DNA of 15,416 bases from CAWUJT01 sp963922715 (GTDB taxonomy: Bacteria > Pseudomonadota > Alphaproteobacteria > Rhodobacterales > Rhodobacteraceae), in contig CAWUJT010000059.1 in the NCBI GenBank assembly GCA_963922715.1, forward strand, positions 1 to 15,416, written 5' to 3'. Below the pieces are notes generated by a model that searched no databases, had not been told where the DNA came from, and saw only the letters and a list, made by a program, of their open reading frames with translations. The stretch's first letter is position 1. The number at the start of each line of letters is the position of its first letter. Below, one piece after another: positions 7,041 through 15,280 of the stretch. The translations under genes were made by a program, and so were the position numbers.

Positions 7041-9584
7041 ATGGGCGTTTACGATCACACAGAGATAGAGGCCAAGTGGGCACAGGCCTGGGATCAGGCC
7101 AAGGTGTTTGAAGCGCACGCCGACGACCGTCCAAAGTATTACGTGCTGGAGATGTTTCCCTACCCCTCGGGGCGTATCCACATTGGCCATGTCCGCAATT
7201 ATACGATGGGCGATGTCATTGCCCGCTATAAAATGTCTTGCGGGTTTTCTGTGCTGCATCCGATGGGATGGGACGCCTTTGGGATGCCTGCCGAGAATGC
7301 GGCTATGGCCAGCGGTGGACACCCCAAAGACTGGACATACAGCAATATCGATGTGATGCGCAGCCAGATGAAACCTCTTGGGCTTTCTATCGATTGGTCC
7401 AGAGAGTTCGCAACCTGTGATCCCGAATACTATGGCCAACAACAGGCGCTGTTTCTGGATTTCTTAGACGCCGGGCTGGTTTATCGCAAAAACGCCGTGG
7501 TGAACTGGGATCCGGTGGATATGACGGTGCTGGCCAATGAGCAAGTCATCGATGGTAAAGGCTGGCGGTCCGGCGCAGACGTCGAACGCCGTGAGCTGAC
7601 ACAATGGTTTTTTCGGATTTCCGATTTTGCAGACGATCTGTTGGACAGCCTCAAAGACTTAGACCATTGGCCCGAGAAAGTGCGGTTGATGCAGGAAAAC
7701 TGGATCGGCAAATCGCGCGGCTTGCAATTTGCATTTGAGCGTACAGACGGGGGCGATCCGATTGCGGTCTATACCACACGGCCCGATACGCTGATGGGGG
7801 CGAGTTTTGTGGGCATTTCGCCAGGGCATCCCTTGGCGAAAGAGCTTGCAGCCGCAAACCCGGCTGTGGCGGCCTTTATCGCAGACTGTGCAAAAGGCGG
7901 CACCACAGCAGAAGCGATTGAGACGGCAGAGAAACTGGGCTTTGATACGGGGTTGAAGGTCAAACACCCGCTTGATCCCGCCTGGGAATTGCCTGTCTGG
8001 ATCGCCAATTTTATTTTGATGGATTACGGCACCGGCGCGATTTTCGCGTGCCCTGCCCATGATCAACGCGACCTGGACTTCTGTCGCAAATATCGCTTGC
8101 CGGTGATTGATACGTTCTTTGCGCTGGATGCAGAAACACCCGTCGCGCTTGAGGCCTTTGTCCCCCCTAAGACCGAGAAAGTGCGGTGGATCAACCACTT
8201 TGCCGGGCTTGATATTGCCACGGGTGATGAGGCCATTGTGGCCAGTATCGACTTTGCGGAAGCCCGTGGCTGGGGCCAAGGGGTGGAGCAATACCGCCTG
8301 CGTGATTGGGGATTGTCGCGGCAACGCTATTGGGGTTGCCCGATCCCCGTGGTCCATTGTAAGACCTGCGGGGTGGTGCCGGAGAAAAAGGAAAACCTCC
8401 CAATCCGCTTGCCCGATGATGTCAGCTTTGATGTGCCGGGCAATCCGCTCGACCGTCATCCGGCCTGGCGGGACTGCGCGTGTCCGGCTTGCGGACAACC
8501 GGCCAAGCGTGAAACGGACACTATGGATACCTTCGTGGACAGCTCCTGGTATTACGCGCGATTTACCGCCCCGCGTGCCGAAACGCCCACAGATATGCAG
8601 GCGGCGGGCTACTGGATGAACGTCGATCAATATATCGGCGGGATCGAGCACGCAATTTTGCATTTGCTCTATTCACGGTTTTTTGCCCGTGCCATGATCC
8701 AAACGGGACATTTACCGGAAAACGCGCTGGAGCCCTTTGCCGCGCTCTTCACCCAAGGCATGGTTACACATGCGATTTATCAAACCCGTGATCCCCAAGG
8801 TCGTCCGGTTTATCATCTGCCCGAAGAGGTCAATCTTGAGACCCAAACGGTCAAAGCCACTGGGGAGCGGTTTGAGATCATCCCCTCGGCCAAGATGTCG
8901 AAATCGAAGAAAAACGTTGTCGATCCGATGGCGATCATCGAAGCCTACGGAGCTGACACAGCGCGGTGGTTTGTCCTGTCAGACAGCCCGCCTGAGCGCG
9001 ATGTGGAATGGACGGCTTCGGGCGCGGAGGCTGCCAACAAACACTTGGGCCGTGTGCTGCGGATTGCCCAGGATATCGCCCGTGCTGATCGCCCGGATCA
9101 GCCACAAGCGGATGAGGCCCTTATGCGGGCTTTGCACAAAACGATTGATGCCGTGACCCGCGGGATTGAAGGGTTTGCCTTCAACAGTTCTGTGGCCCAA
9201 CTTTATGCCTTCACCAACACGCTCAACAAATCCGATGCCGGGGCCACAACGCGGCGTCGGGCCATGAAAACCCTGGCACAGCTGATGTCCCCAATGACGC
9301 CGCATCTTTGCGAAGAAATTTGGGCGCTTCTTGGGGGTGAAGGATTGATCACCCAAGCTCCCTGGCCCAAGGCCGATGCCGCGCTTTTGGTCGAGGACAG
9401 CGTCACCTTACCTATCCAGATCAATGGCAAGCGACGCAGCGAGATTATCGTGGCCAAGGATCTGCCCAAGGACGAGATCGAGAAGATCGCTCTGGCGGAA
9501 GAGGCCGTGCAGCGCGCGCTTGCCGGTGGTGCACCGAAGAAGGTCATCGTTGTTCCGGGACGGATTGTGAATGTTGTGGTTTAG
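7041..9584 (+). CDS. leuS: Leucyl-tRNA synthetase
   Basis: The 847-residue class I synthetase charges tRNA-Leu. Motifs are in the expected order. HIGH is at 47-50 inside YPSGRIHIGHVRNY. The editing (CP1) domain has the T-rich TTRPDTLMG (T245, T246, R247) and GTGAIFACPAHDQRD. A zinc-binding insert has C440/C443 and C481/C484. The catalytic KMSKS is at 618-622, followed by the anticodon-binding domain and a C-terminal domain ending GRIVNVVV. I start at ATG 7041 (MGVYDHTEIEAKW) because homologues begin there. A longer in-frame ORF from 6906 only overlaps the lipoprotein gene. No Shine-Dalgarno sequence precedes 7041; with the previous stop 7 bases upstream, translation is likely coupled. The gene overlaps lptE by 14 bases. 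Confidence 0.98.
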   Translation: MGVYDHTEIEAKWAQAWDQAKVFEAHADDRPKYYVLEMFPYPSGRIHIGHVRNYTMGDVIARYKMSCGFSVLHPMGWDAFGMPAENAAMASGGHPKDWTYSNIDVMRSQMKPLGLSIDWSREFATCDPEYYGQQQALFLDFLDAGLVYRKNAVVNWDPVDMTVLANEQVIDGKGWRSGADVERRELTQWFFRISDFADDLLDSLKDLDHWPEKVRLMQENWIGKSRGLQFAFERTDGGDPIAVYTTRPDTLMGASFVGISPGHPLAKELAAANPAVAAFIADCAKGGTTAEAIETAEKLGFDTGLKVKHPLDPAWELPVWIANFILMDYGTGAIFACPAHDQRDLDFCRKYRLPVIDTFFALDAETPVALEAFVPPKTEKVRWINHFAGLDIATGDEAIVASIDFAEARGWGQGVEQYRLRDWGLSRQRYWGCPIPVVHCKTCGVVPEKKENLPIRLPDDVSFDVPGNPLDRHPAWRDCACPACGQPAKRETDTMDTFVDSSWYYARFTAPRAETPTDMQAAGYWMNVDQYIGGIEHAILHLLYSRFFARAMIQTGHLPENALEPFAALFTQGMVTHAIYQTRDPQGRPVYHLPEEVNLETQTVKATGERFEIIPSAKMSKSKKNVVDPMAIIEAYGADTARWFVLSDSPPERDVEWTASGAEAANKHLGRVLRIAQDIARADRPDQPQADEALMRALHKTIDAVTRGIEGFAFNSSVAQLYAFTNTLNKSDAGATTRRRAMKTLAQLMSPMTPHLCEEIWALLGGEGLITQAPWPKADAALLVEDSVTLPIQINGKRRSEIIVAKDLPKDEIEKIALAEEAVQRALAGGAPKKVIVVPGRIVNVVV

Positions 9585-10041
9585 ATATGCGCTTGTTACC
9601 TTCTGTCTCATGTCTTGTGGTTTCCACCCGGTGTATGGACCAGGAGACACTGGAAATTTGCAAGGGGATATAAGACTGGTGGACCCTGAAACCGTCAATG
9701 AGTTCACATTCGTGCGGGCTTTTGAAACCCGTATGGGGGTTCCGCAAAACCCACGATTTACCTTGAGTTATGAGATTACAACCGACAGCACGGGCCAAGC
9801 GATCACCGAGTCCAACAACATCACACGGTTCAACATCACAGGTGAGGCCGCGTACGCTGTGACGCCTTTGAATGCAGAAGAGCCGATATTGCAGGGACAG
9901 GTGTCAACCTTCACAAGCTATTCGGCCACCGCCACAAGTATTGCCACACTATCGGCAGAGCGCGATGCAGAGGCCCGGCTGATGACATTGCTGGCCGATC
10001 AGATCATCACACGGCTGCTGGTCAGCCCCGCGTTGCAATGA
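9571..10041 (+). CDS. lptE: LPS-assembly lipoprotein LptE
   Basis: The 156-residue protein starts with a short lipoprotein signal peptide. The lipobox LMSC puts the lipidated cysteine at residue 16, followed by GFHPVYGP, the hallmark CGF-x-P(V/L)YG start of mature LptE proteins. LptE plugs the outer-membrane LptD barrel in LPS export. The rest shows the expected strand-rich body and a C-terminal helix ending LADQIITRLLVSPALQ, typical for alphaproteobacterial LptE. The ATG lies inside the last codons of leuS (14-base overlap), and its stop overlaps the holA start (ATGA), so it sits in a tightly coupled leuS-lptE-holA run. Sequence conservation of LptE is low; the call depends on the CGFHPVYG motif and the gene order. 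Confidence 0.9.
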   Translation: MLWFRYALVTFCLMSCGFHPVYGPGDTGNLQGDIRLVDPETVNEFTFVRAFETRMGVPQNPRFTLSYEITTDSTGQAITESNNITRFNITGEAAYAVTPLNAEEPILQGQVSTFTSYSATATSIATLSAERDAEARLMTLLADQIITRLLVSPALQ

Positions 10042-11060
10042 AGCTCACAAAATCAGAAACCTCACGTTTTTTCTCTCAACCGCCGGCCGGGCTCTGTGGG
10101 GTGTTGATTTATGGGGCAGATGCCATGCGTGTCGCCCTCAAACGGCAAGAGGTTATTGCCGCCCTTCTTGGTCCAAATGGCGATGCGGAAATGCGGCTCA
10201 GAAGGGTTTCGGGTTCGGATGTGCGCGCTGATCCCGCCGTGGTGCAAGATGGCCTCAAAGCCCAGGGGTTTTTCCCCGGGCCTCGTGTGCTCTTTGTCGA
10301 AGACTTGACAGACGCTCAAGCAACACCCACCCTTGCAGCTCTGGAGGCTTGGCACCCCGGCGATGCCAGCTTGATTGTGACCGCTGGGGCGTTGCGCAGT
10401 GGTTCTAAATTGCGCAAAGCCTTTGAGGCGCATCCCAAAGCCTATGCCGTGGGCATTTATGATGATCCCCCAACCCGCCCTGAAATCGATGCGGAGCTGA
10501 CGGCAGTCGGGCTAATACATGTCACGGCAGATGCACGAAAAGATATTGATGCGCTTGCGCAAAGCCTCGATCCTGGTGATTTCCGGCAGACCTTAGAAAA
10601 ACTTAGTCTCTATAAAATTGATGATGATACGCCGCTTACCTCGGAAGATGTGCAGGCTTGTGGGCCTGCAACGGTTGAAATGGCGCTTGATGATTTACTC
10701 AATGCGGTTGCGGAAGGGCGCGTAAGCAACATTGGTCCGCTCATGATCCGTCTGGAAAACCAAGGCATTGGTCCTGTGACGCTTTCCATTGGGGCCACAC
10801 GGCATTTCAGAACGCTCTATGCCGCAGCCTGTCATGACAAGGGTGCCGCGGCAGGCTTATCCCGCGCAAAACCGCCTGTGTTTGGTCCACGGCGTGATCG
10901 TATGGTGCGCCAAATCAGCCGCTGGGGGGGCGCGAAACTGGAAACAGCGCTGACACTCCTGACGGAGACGGATCTTGTCTTACGTTCCCGTACATTGACA
11001 CCACAGCTGGCTTTGGTGGAGCGGGCTTTGATCCGTCTGGCGTATATGGGGCAGCGGTAG
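10038..11060 (+). CDS. holA: DNA polymerase III delta subunit
   Basis: The 340-residue protein matches the length and character of HolA, the delta subunit of the clamp-loader complex that opens the beta sliding clamp. Recognisable parts are the N-terminal GVLIYGADAMRV (21-32), the clamp-binding region with QGFFPGPRVLFVEDL (76-90), SLIVTAGALRSGSKLRKAFE (111-130), and the C-terminal collar with IGPLMIRLENQGIGPVTLS and a final TPQLALVERALIRLAY helix. A true Walker A is absent, as expected for delta. It overlaps lptE by 4 bases (ATGA). The lptE-holA order is common in alphaproteobacteria. Confidence 0.95.
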   Translation: MKLTKSETSRFFSQPPAGLCGVLIYGADAMRVALKRQEVIAALLGPNGDAEMRLRRVSGSDVRADPAVVQDGLKAQGFFPGPRVLFVEDLTDAQATPTLAALEAWHPGDASLIVTAGALRSGSKLRKAFEAHPKAYAVGIYDDPPTRPEIDAELTAVGLIHVTADARKDIDALAQSLDPGDFRQTLEKLSLYKIDDDTPLTSEDVQACGPATVEMALDDLLNAVAEGRVSNIGPLMIRLENQGIGPVTLSIGATRHFRTLYAAACHDKGAAAGLSRAKPPVFGPRRDRMVRQISRWGGAKLETALTLLTETDLVLRSRTLTPQLALVERALIRLAYMGQR

Positions 11061-11065
11061 GAGGG
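11060..11065 (+). promoter_or_regulatory. Ribosome binding site overlapping the holA stop
   Basis: GGAGGG begins in the holA TAG stop codon and is followed by seven T and the ATG at 11073. The T run is the spacer of this site; with no stem before it, I do not read it as a terminator. Confidence 0.6.
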
Positions 11066-11072
11066 TTTTTTT

Positions 11073-11660
11073 ATGTATCAAGTGATTGGCGCAACCAAAT
11101 CTCGGACACTTCGGGTGCTTTGGATGCTTGAAGAACTCGGGGTGGCTTATGCGCATAGTCCGGCTTTGCCCGGCTCAGAAGAAGTGCGCGCTGTCAATCC
11201 GTCCGGCAAAATCCCCGTTCTGATTGCAGAGGGGACCGTGGTGACAGACTCGCTGGCCATTTTGACCTATCTGGCGGATAAGCATGAGCGGTTCACATAC
11301 CCCCCTGGCACGCTACACCGCGCCCGACAGGACAGTTTCACAAATGCCATCATTGATGAGTTTGACGCTATTCTTTGGACAGCCGCTCGCCACAGCTTTG
11401 TTTTGCCGCAAGGGCAGCGTGTGCCTGAAATCAAGGACAGCTTACGTTGGGAATTTACGCATGCGGCGGAACGTATGGCGGCGCGCCTAGCGGATGGCCC
11501 CTATCTCATGGGAGAGACGATGACCCTGGCGGATATTCTTTTGACGCATTGTCTGGGTTGGGCAATCGTGGCGAGATTTCCTGTCGATCCCCCACAGTTG
11601 CGCGCGTATTTTGACACAATGAAAGCACGCCCTGCTTATCGACGTGCCTTAGAGGTGTAG
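11073..11660 (+). CDS. Glutathione S-transferase-like protein
   Basis: The 195-residue protein has an N-terminal thioredoxin-like domain (1-75). It holds RTLRVLWMLEELGV (11-24), NPSGKIPVL with the cis-proline P48, and VVTDSLAILTYL (57-67), where D59-S60 replaces the usual Glu-Ser of the glutathione-binding turn. A helical C-terminal domain follows, with the N-capping pattern GETMTLADILLTHCLGW (about 147-163). S10 in TKSRTLR is a candidate active-site residue. Family members conjugate or reduce with glutathione, or serve as chaperone-like proteins; the substrate cannot be inferred. It begins 12 bases after holA and ends 3 bases before an iron-type permease gene, so it is probably cotranscribed with one or both. 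Confidence 0.9.
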   Translation: MYQVIGATKSRTLRVLWMLEELGVAYAHSPALPGSEEVRAVNPSGKIPVLIAEGTVVTDSLAILTYLADKHERFTYPPGTLHRARQDSFTNAIIDEFDAILWTAARHSFVLPQGQRVPEIKDSLRWEFTHAAERMAARLADGPYLMGETMTLADILLTHCLGWAIVARFPVDPPQLRAYFDTMKARPAYRRALEV

Positions 11661-11663
11661 TTC

Positions 11664-13304
11664 ATGGCGCGCGTGTTATCATTTGGGGCATGGGGGGCAG
11701 CGTTGCTGTGCCTGGTCCCGATTATGGCCGCTATTGCCGCCGCGCTAAGTGGAGATTTAGATATCTGGCGCAGTTTGGCGCAAACGGTTCTTCCAGCTTA
11801 TTTGACGAATACGATACTGCTGGTGATCTTAGTGGGAACCATCGCGGCGTTTCTGGGCACGGTCACCGCTTGGCTTGTGACGATCTATGACTTTCCGGGC
11901 AGCCGCTGGCTTGAAGTGGCCCTGGCCCTTCCGCTGGCCTTCCCACCTTATGTCTTGGCCTACGCTTATACAGATTTGCTGGATCATCCTGGGTTTGTGC
12001 AAAGCACTTTGCGGGCTCTGATGGGATGGGGGCCAAAAGACTACTGGTTTCCGGAAATCCGATCTTTGGGCGGGGCTGCATTGATGTTAAGCCTTGTGCT
12101 TTATCCTTATGTCTATCTTTTGGCGCGCGCTGCCTTTCGGCAACAATCCTGTACGAGTTTTTTGGCCGCCCGCGCCCTTGGCTCTGGCCCTTTTCAAGCG
12201 TTCTTACGGGTGGCCATGCCGATGGCGCGTCCGGCCATCGCAGGCGGTGTTTTAATCGTGATGATGGAGACAATTGCCGATTTTGGGACCGTTGCCTATT
12301 TCAACGTCCAAACTTTTGCGACGGGCATATACCAGGCCTGGTTTAGCTTTGCTGATCGCCCTGCGGCGGCCCAGCTGTCTGTGGGTTTGTTGGGCTTTGC
12401 GCTGCTTATCGCTGGCCTCGAACGCCTTCAACGACGTTCAAAGCGGTTTTCAACACGCGCAGGCACACAGTTCGCCCTTATCCAGCGCACACGTCTTACA
12501 GCGAAGACCGGCTGGATCGCCAGCCTGTTTTGTGCCGTGCCTGTTGTTCTTGGGTTTCTTTTGCCCGTTGCAATTTTGCTGCAACTGGCAACCGAAAGTG
12601 ACCAGAGTCTTCTGACAGAGAGGTATATCGACTTCATCCAAAATTCGCTCATTCTGGGTTTGAGTGCCGCACTTCTCACCGTTTTGGGGGCGCTGTTGAT
12701 TTCCTATCGTGTCCGAAGTCATCCTGGGCCGATGTCAACGGGGATGATCACGACGGCGGGTCTGGGGTATGCGGTTCCCGGCGGTGTGATCGCCATTGGC
12801 CTGATGGTGCCCTTTGCGGCTTTTGACAATGCCATGAATGCCTGGATGGTGGAGACATTCGGCATACGCACTGGGCTTCTGATAACTGGCTCCCTCGGGC
12901 TGTTGCTCCTGGCGTATATGGTGCGGTTCATGGCGGTTGCCTTGAACTCTATTGATGCGGGTATGAGCCAAGTGAGCCTGCCGATGGACGCTGTAGCGCG
13001 CACTCTGGGCCAAGACCAGCCGGGAGTTTTGCGGCATGTGCACATTCCTCAAATCATGGGGGCTGTGCTGACAGCCGGGTTGATCGTGTTTGTGGATGTG
13101 ATGAAAGAACTGCCGGCAACGTTGATCATGCGGCCCTTCAACTTCGATACGTTGGCGGTGCAAGCCCATCGTTTGGCCAGTGACGAACGCTTGGCCGAGG
13201 CGGCCGTCCCGTCCTTGGTGATTGTCGCCTTCGGTTTGCTGCCCGTGATCTTGGTTTGCAGGACATTGGTGCGCCGTGATCAGGGCGCTGTGGGGGCTGT
13301 GTAA
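11664..13304 (+). CDS. FbpB-type iron(III) ABC transporter permease, two MetI domains
   Basis: The 546-residue inner-membrane protein has many hydrophobic segments and two binding-protein-dependent permease halves. The ATPase-contact (EAA) loops are AARALGSGPFQAFLRVAMP (168-186) and DAVARTLGQDQPGVLRHVHIP (442-462). DVMKELPATLIMRPFNFDT (478-496) is typical of ferric-iron FbpB permeases. Such proteins move Fe(III), delivered by a periplasmic binding protein, into the cytosol using an FbpC ATPase. Neither partner gene is visible: the upstream neighbour is a GST-like gene 3 bases away, and the downstream gene is convergent. Other substrates handled by this family (thiamine, putrescine, phosphonate) cannot be fully excluded. 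AGAGG at 11651-11655 is the likely ribosome binding site. No Fur box was seen. Confidence 0.92.
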   Translation: MARVLSFGAWGAALLCLVPIMAAIAAALSGDLDIWRSLAQTVLPAYLTNTILLVILVGTIAAFLGTVTAWLVTIYDFPGSRWLEVALALPLAFPPYVLAYAYTDLLDHPGFVQSTLRALMGWGPKDYWFPEIRSLGGAALMLSLVLYPYVYLLARAAFRQQSCTSFLAARALGSGPFQAFLRVAMPMARPAIAGGVLIVMMETIADFGTVAYFNVQTFATGIYQAWFSFADRPAAAQLSVGLLGFALLIAGLERLQRRSKRFSTRAGTQFALIQRTRLTAKTGWIASLFCAVPVVLGFLLPVAILLQLATESDQSLLTERYIDFIQNSLILGLSAALLTVLGALLISYRVRSHPGPMSTGMITTAGLGYAVPGGVIAIGLMVPFAAFDNAMNAWMVETFGIRTGLLITGSLGLLLLAYMVRFMAVALNSIDAGMSQVSLPMDAVARTLGQDQPGVLRHVHIPQIMGAVLTAGLIVFVDVMKELPATLIMRPFNFDTLAVQAHRLASDERLAEAAVPSLVIVAFGLLPVILVCRTLVRRDQGAVGAV

Positions 13305-13308
13305 ACGG

Positions 13309-14361
13309 CTACGCTTTGATGTGTGTATGAAAGACCGTTTCAGCCCGCGCCCAGACACCTTCATTCAGGGTGTTCAATCTGAGCAGGCTTGGCAAAAGTT
13401 GTGCTGCAAAGTCCTCGGAGGCCTCCATCGGTAGCAAAGAGGGCAAATTATCAATCGCCATCACATCGAGTATCGGGTTTTCATATCTGCGCAGGACAGG
13501 GTTGGCCCAGGTTGTGGGATGATCGTAGATTGGAATAGGATTATATGTGCTGCCGGGATCACAGGCGATATCGCCGATCACGGAAAGATTGCGCGGCAGA
13601 GGCAGCATCTCTGGGGAGACAAACACAGGCGTCTCTGGCCGCGCAAAAATGCAGTTGAGATAAATGTCATGTACCAAAATTTCTGGGAATGGACCGCCGT
13701 GGGCGGTTTCAGCTTGGTCCCAGCAGGTGAATGCAACGCCCATGGTGGTACAGAGATCTGCTGCCCCCTGACCAACGCGCCCTTTTGCCCCGATAATCAG
13801 CACAGTTGGCCGTGCGGCACCCTTTTCGATAAATGCTGCCTGCAAGTTCGACAACAGGCGGGTCGAGCTGTCATAGACGGAAACAGGTCCGCATATCTCT
13901 CCCTGTGATTGCGCAATCCAAGCTGTCAAAGACACAGCCGCGCCAACATATCCCGCCCAGTATCCAAACGCTGCAACGCGCCGCCCAGTATCTTCGGCCA
14001 GAGCCTCAAGATCGTAAAGCATTCCACCCCCGGTCCGAAAGCGGTTCAATAAGGTCTGGGCCGTGGGTTGACCTTTATAGGCATGGCCAAACATAATGTG
14101 GCGATGGTTCAGTGGGAACGTGCCTTCTGGCAATTCTTTAAGGCCAAAAATGATGGCGTCTTTGGGCGCGTTAATCCATGATCCTTCGGGCATAATTTCC
14201 GCCCCAACAGCGGCATAGGCGTCATAGGGCACGATACGCTGGTCGCTTTTTTCAACTGTGACATGTATGCCATGGGCCTGCAATGCGGCAACGCCATCTG
14301 GCATTATCCCTACTCTTTGTTCGTTTGCGCGTTGCTCTGCGCGGACCCAAAGATGTGTCAT
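13309..14361 (-). CDS. Saccharopine dehydrogenase, NAD+, L-lysine-forming type
   Basis: The 350-residue protein resembles fungal Lys1 (about 370 residues). It opens with MTHLWVRAEQRANEQRVG. IFGLKELPEG carries K75, and IMFGHAYKGQ carries H93; by alignment from memory these match the catalytic K77 and H96 of the yeast enzyme. A nucleotide-binding turn IIGAKGRVGQG (189-199) follows. The reaction interconverts saccharopine and lysine plus 2-oxoglutarate with NAD. In bacteria that make lysine through diaminopimelate, such an enzyme may serve lysine breakdown, osmolyte metabolism or another role; the window does not say which. The start at 14361 (preceded by GGAAG) fits family length better than an in-frame ATG at 14448. 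It converges on the ABC permease gene with 4 bases between the stops. Confidence 0.93.
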   Translation of the reverse strand: MTHLWVRAEQRANEQRVGIMPDGVAALQAHGIHVTVEKSDQRIVPYDAYAAVGAEIMPEGSWINAPKDAIIFGLKELPEGTFPLNHRHIMFGHAYKGQPTAQTLLNRFRTGGGMLYDLEALAEDTGRRVAAFGYWAGYVGAAVSLTAWIAQSQGEICGPVSVYDSSTRLLSNLQAAFIEKGAARPTVLIIGAKGRVGQGAADLCTTMGVAFTCWDQAETAHGGPFPEILVHDIYLNCIFARPETPVFVSPEMLPLPRNLSVIGDIACDPGSTYNPIPIYDHPTTWANPVLRRYENPILDVMAIDNLPSLLPMEASEDFAAQLLPSLLRLNTLNEGVWARAETVFHTHIKA

Positions 14362-14647
14362 GCTTCTTCCCCATGTGCCATATGATATGCCTACTGCGCG
14401 TTGTGTCGACAGTACGCATGGAGTGTACCTAGGAGTGCGGTGGCCCACGTGTTTGAAGCGTCATAGAGTGTCCACATGGCTGTGTTGCCTCCTTTTTTGT
14501 CGTGGTCGTTTCATCGCCTGCCTATCACAGAAGTACAAGATAAGATGCATGCTTAAAACAGAGCGTTGGTGTATGCGCATGTTTCGGGTCGCATTTCCGA
14601 GGCCGTGTTCTCATAACTTTCTTATAAAGATGCTATGGAGACCTTTT
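14362..14647. other. Divergent intergenic region, no gene seen
   Basis: This 286-base spacer separates the minus-strand saccharopine dehydrogenase from the plus-strand DUF1203 gene, and should hold both promoters. I see A/T-rich patches that could be -10 elements (TATCAT on the minus strand near 14380; TATAAA at 14623-14628 on the plus strand) but no convincing -35 partners. Open frames here (including a 26-codon one from 14476) have no supporting site. Confidence 0.5.
14637..14640 (+). promoter_or_regulatory. Ribosome binding site of the DUF1203 gene
   Basis: GGAG lies 7 bases before the ATG at 14648 and fixes this start within a longer open frame that extends back to 14258. Confidence 0.6.
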
Positions 14648-15115
14648 ATGACCTTCCAAATCCATGCCCTTCCAAAATCTGATTTTGAGCGACTATTTTC
14701 GTTATCGGATCAAGAGCTTAAGGCGAGAAACATTCACAGGATGATCGCTGACAGTGCACCAGGCTTTCCCTGTCGGGTGAGTTTGCAAGACGCTGAGATC
14801 GGTGAAGAGCTTTTGCTTTTGAACTACCAGCACCTTAGTGGACAGACGCCCTATGCGTCCTCTCATGCCATTTATGTGCGCAAAGGGGCGCAAGAGGCGC
14901 GCCTCGCCGTGGGCCAGGTCCCTAAGGCGCTGTCGCGGCGATTGCTTTCGGTGAGAGGTTTTGACAGCGAAAACCTCATGATTGCCGCTGATGTTGTGGA
15001 CGGAGAGGAACTGTCGCAAAAGCTTATCAGTATGCTTGAAGCTAGTGATATTGCGTTTGTTCACATCCATCATGCCAAGCAGGGATGCTATGCAGCCAAA
15101 GCCACGCGAGCTTGA
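14648..15115 (+). CDS. DUF1203 family protein
   Basis: The 155-residue product reads MTFQIHALP at its start, then LSDQELKARN (19-28), ADSAPGFPCRVSLQDAEIGEE (34-54), LLLLNYQHL (55-63) and TPYASSHAIYVRKG (67-80). This is the conserved pattern of DUF1203 proteins, small cytosolic proteins of unknown function found in many proteobacteria. The C-terminal part with a histidine pair (VHIHHAKQGCYA) is also typical. The longer in-frame ORF from 14258 is not used: it would run antisense through the N-terminus of the saccharopine dehydrogenase gene, and the GGAG site at 14637 supports 14648. It appears to be a single-gene unit. Confidence 0.88.
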   Translation: MTFQIHALPKSDFERLFSLSDQELKARNIHRMIADSAPGFPCRVSLQDAEIGEELLLLNYQHLSGQTPYASSHAIYVRKGAQEARLAVGQVPKALSRRLLSVRGFDSENLMIAADVVDGEELSQKLISMLEASDIAFVHIHHAKQGCYAAKATRA

Positions 15116-15280
15116 CTTTGATCTCTCACGCATTCAAAACTACCATCGCAACACAGTGTTTCATATAAACTCTAACAGTGGCTACTTCATATATGCGAGC
15201 CTCATTTGCACCGAACGCATGTTTCGGGACAGGCCATCAGCGTCGAAGACGGATTTATTCTCGCATCGCAATTTCTTGGC

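Noticed and set aside
7659..8663. A 334-codon open frame antisense to leuS
   Set aside because: It is a shadow of the leuS codon pattern with no motif and no plausible start site.
14362..14448. 29-codon upstream extension of saccharopine dehydrogenase
   Set aside because: The 350-residue form from 14361 starts where relatives do and has its own GGAAG site. The extension lacks family-like sequence.
14258..14647. Upstream extension of the DUF1203 frame
   Set aside because: It runs antisense into the dehydrogenase gene, is Cys/Arg-rich without pattern, and an RBS supports ATG 14648.
14576..15228. The 13-base direct repeat CGCATGTTTCGGG at 14576-14588 and 15216-15228, flanking the DUF1203 gene
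   Set aside because: About one or two 13-base repeats are expected by chance in a 15-kb sequence. There are no mobile-element genes or inverted ends.
15116..15280. Region between the DUF1203 gene and the right-edge fragment, with a 100-codon plus-strand frame (14982-15284) across it
   Set aside because: That frame mostly overlaps DUF1203 out of frame and has no family-like pattern. No gene or clear terminator is supported.
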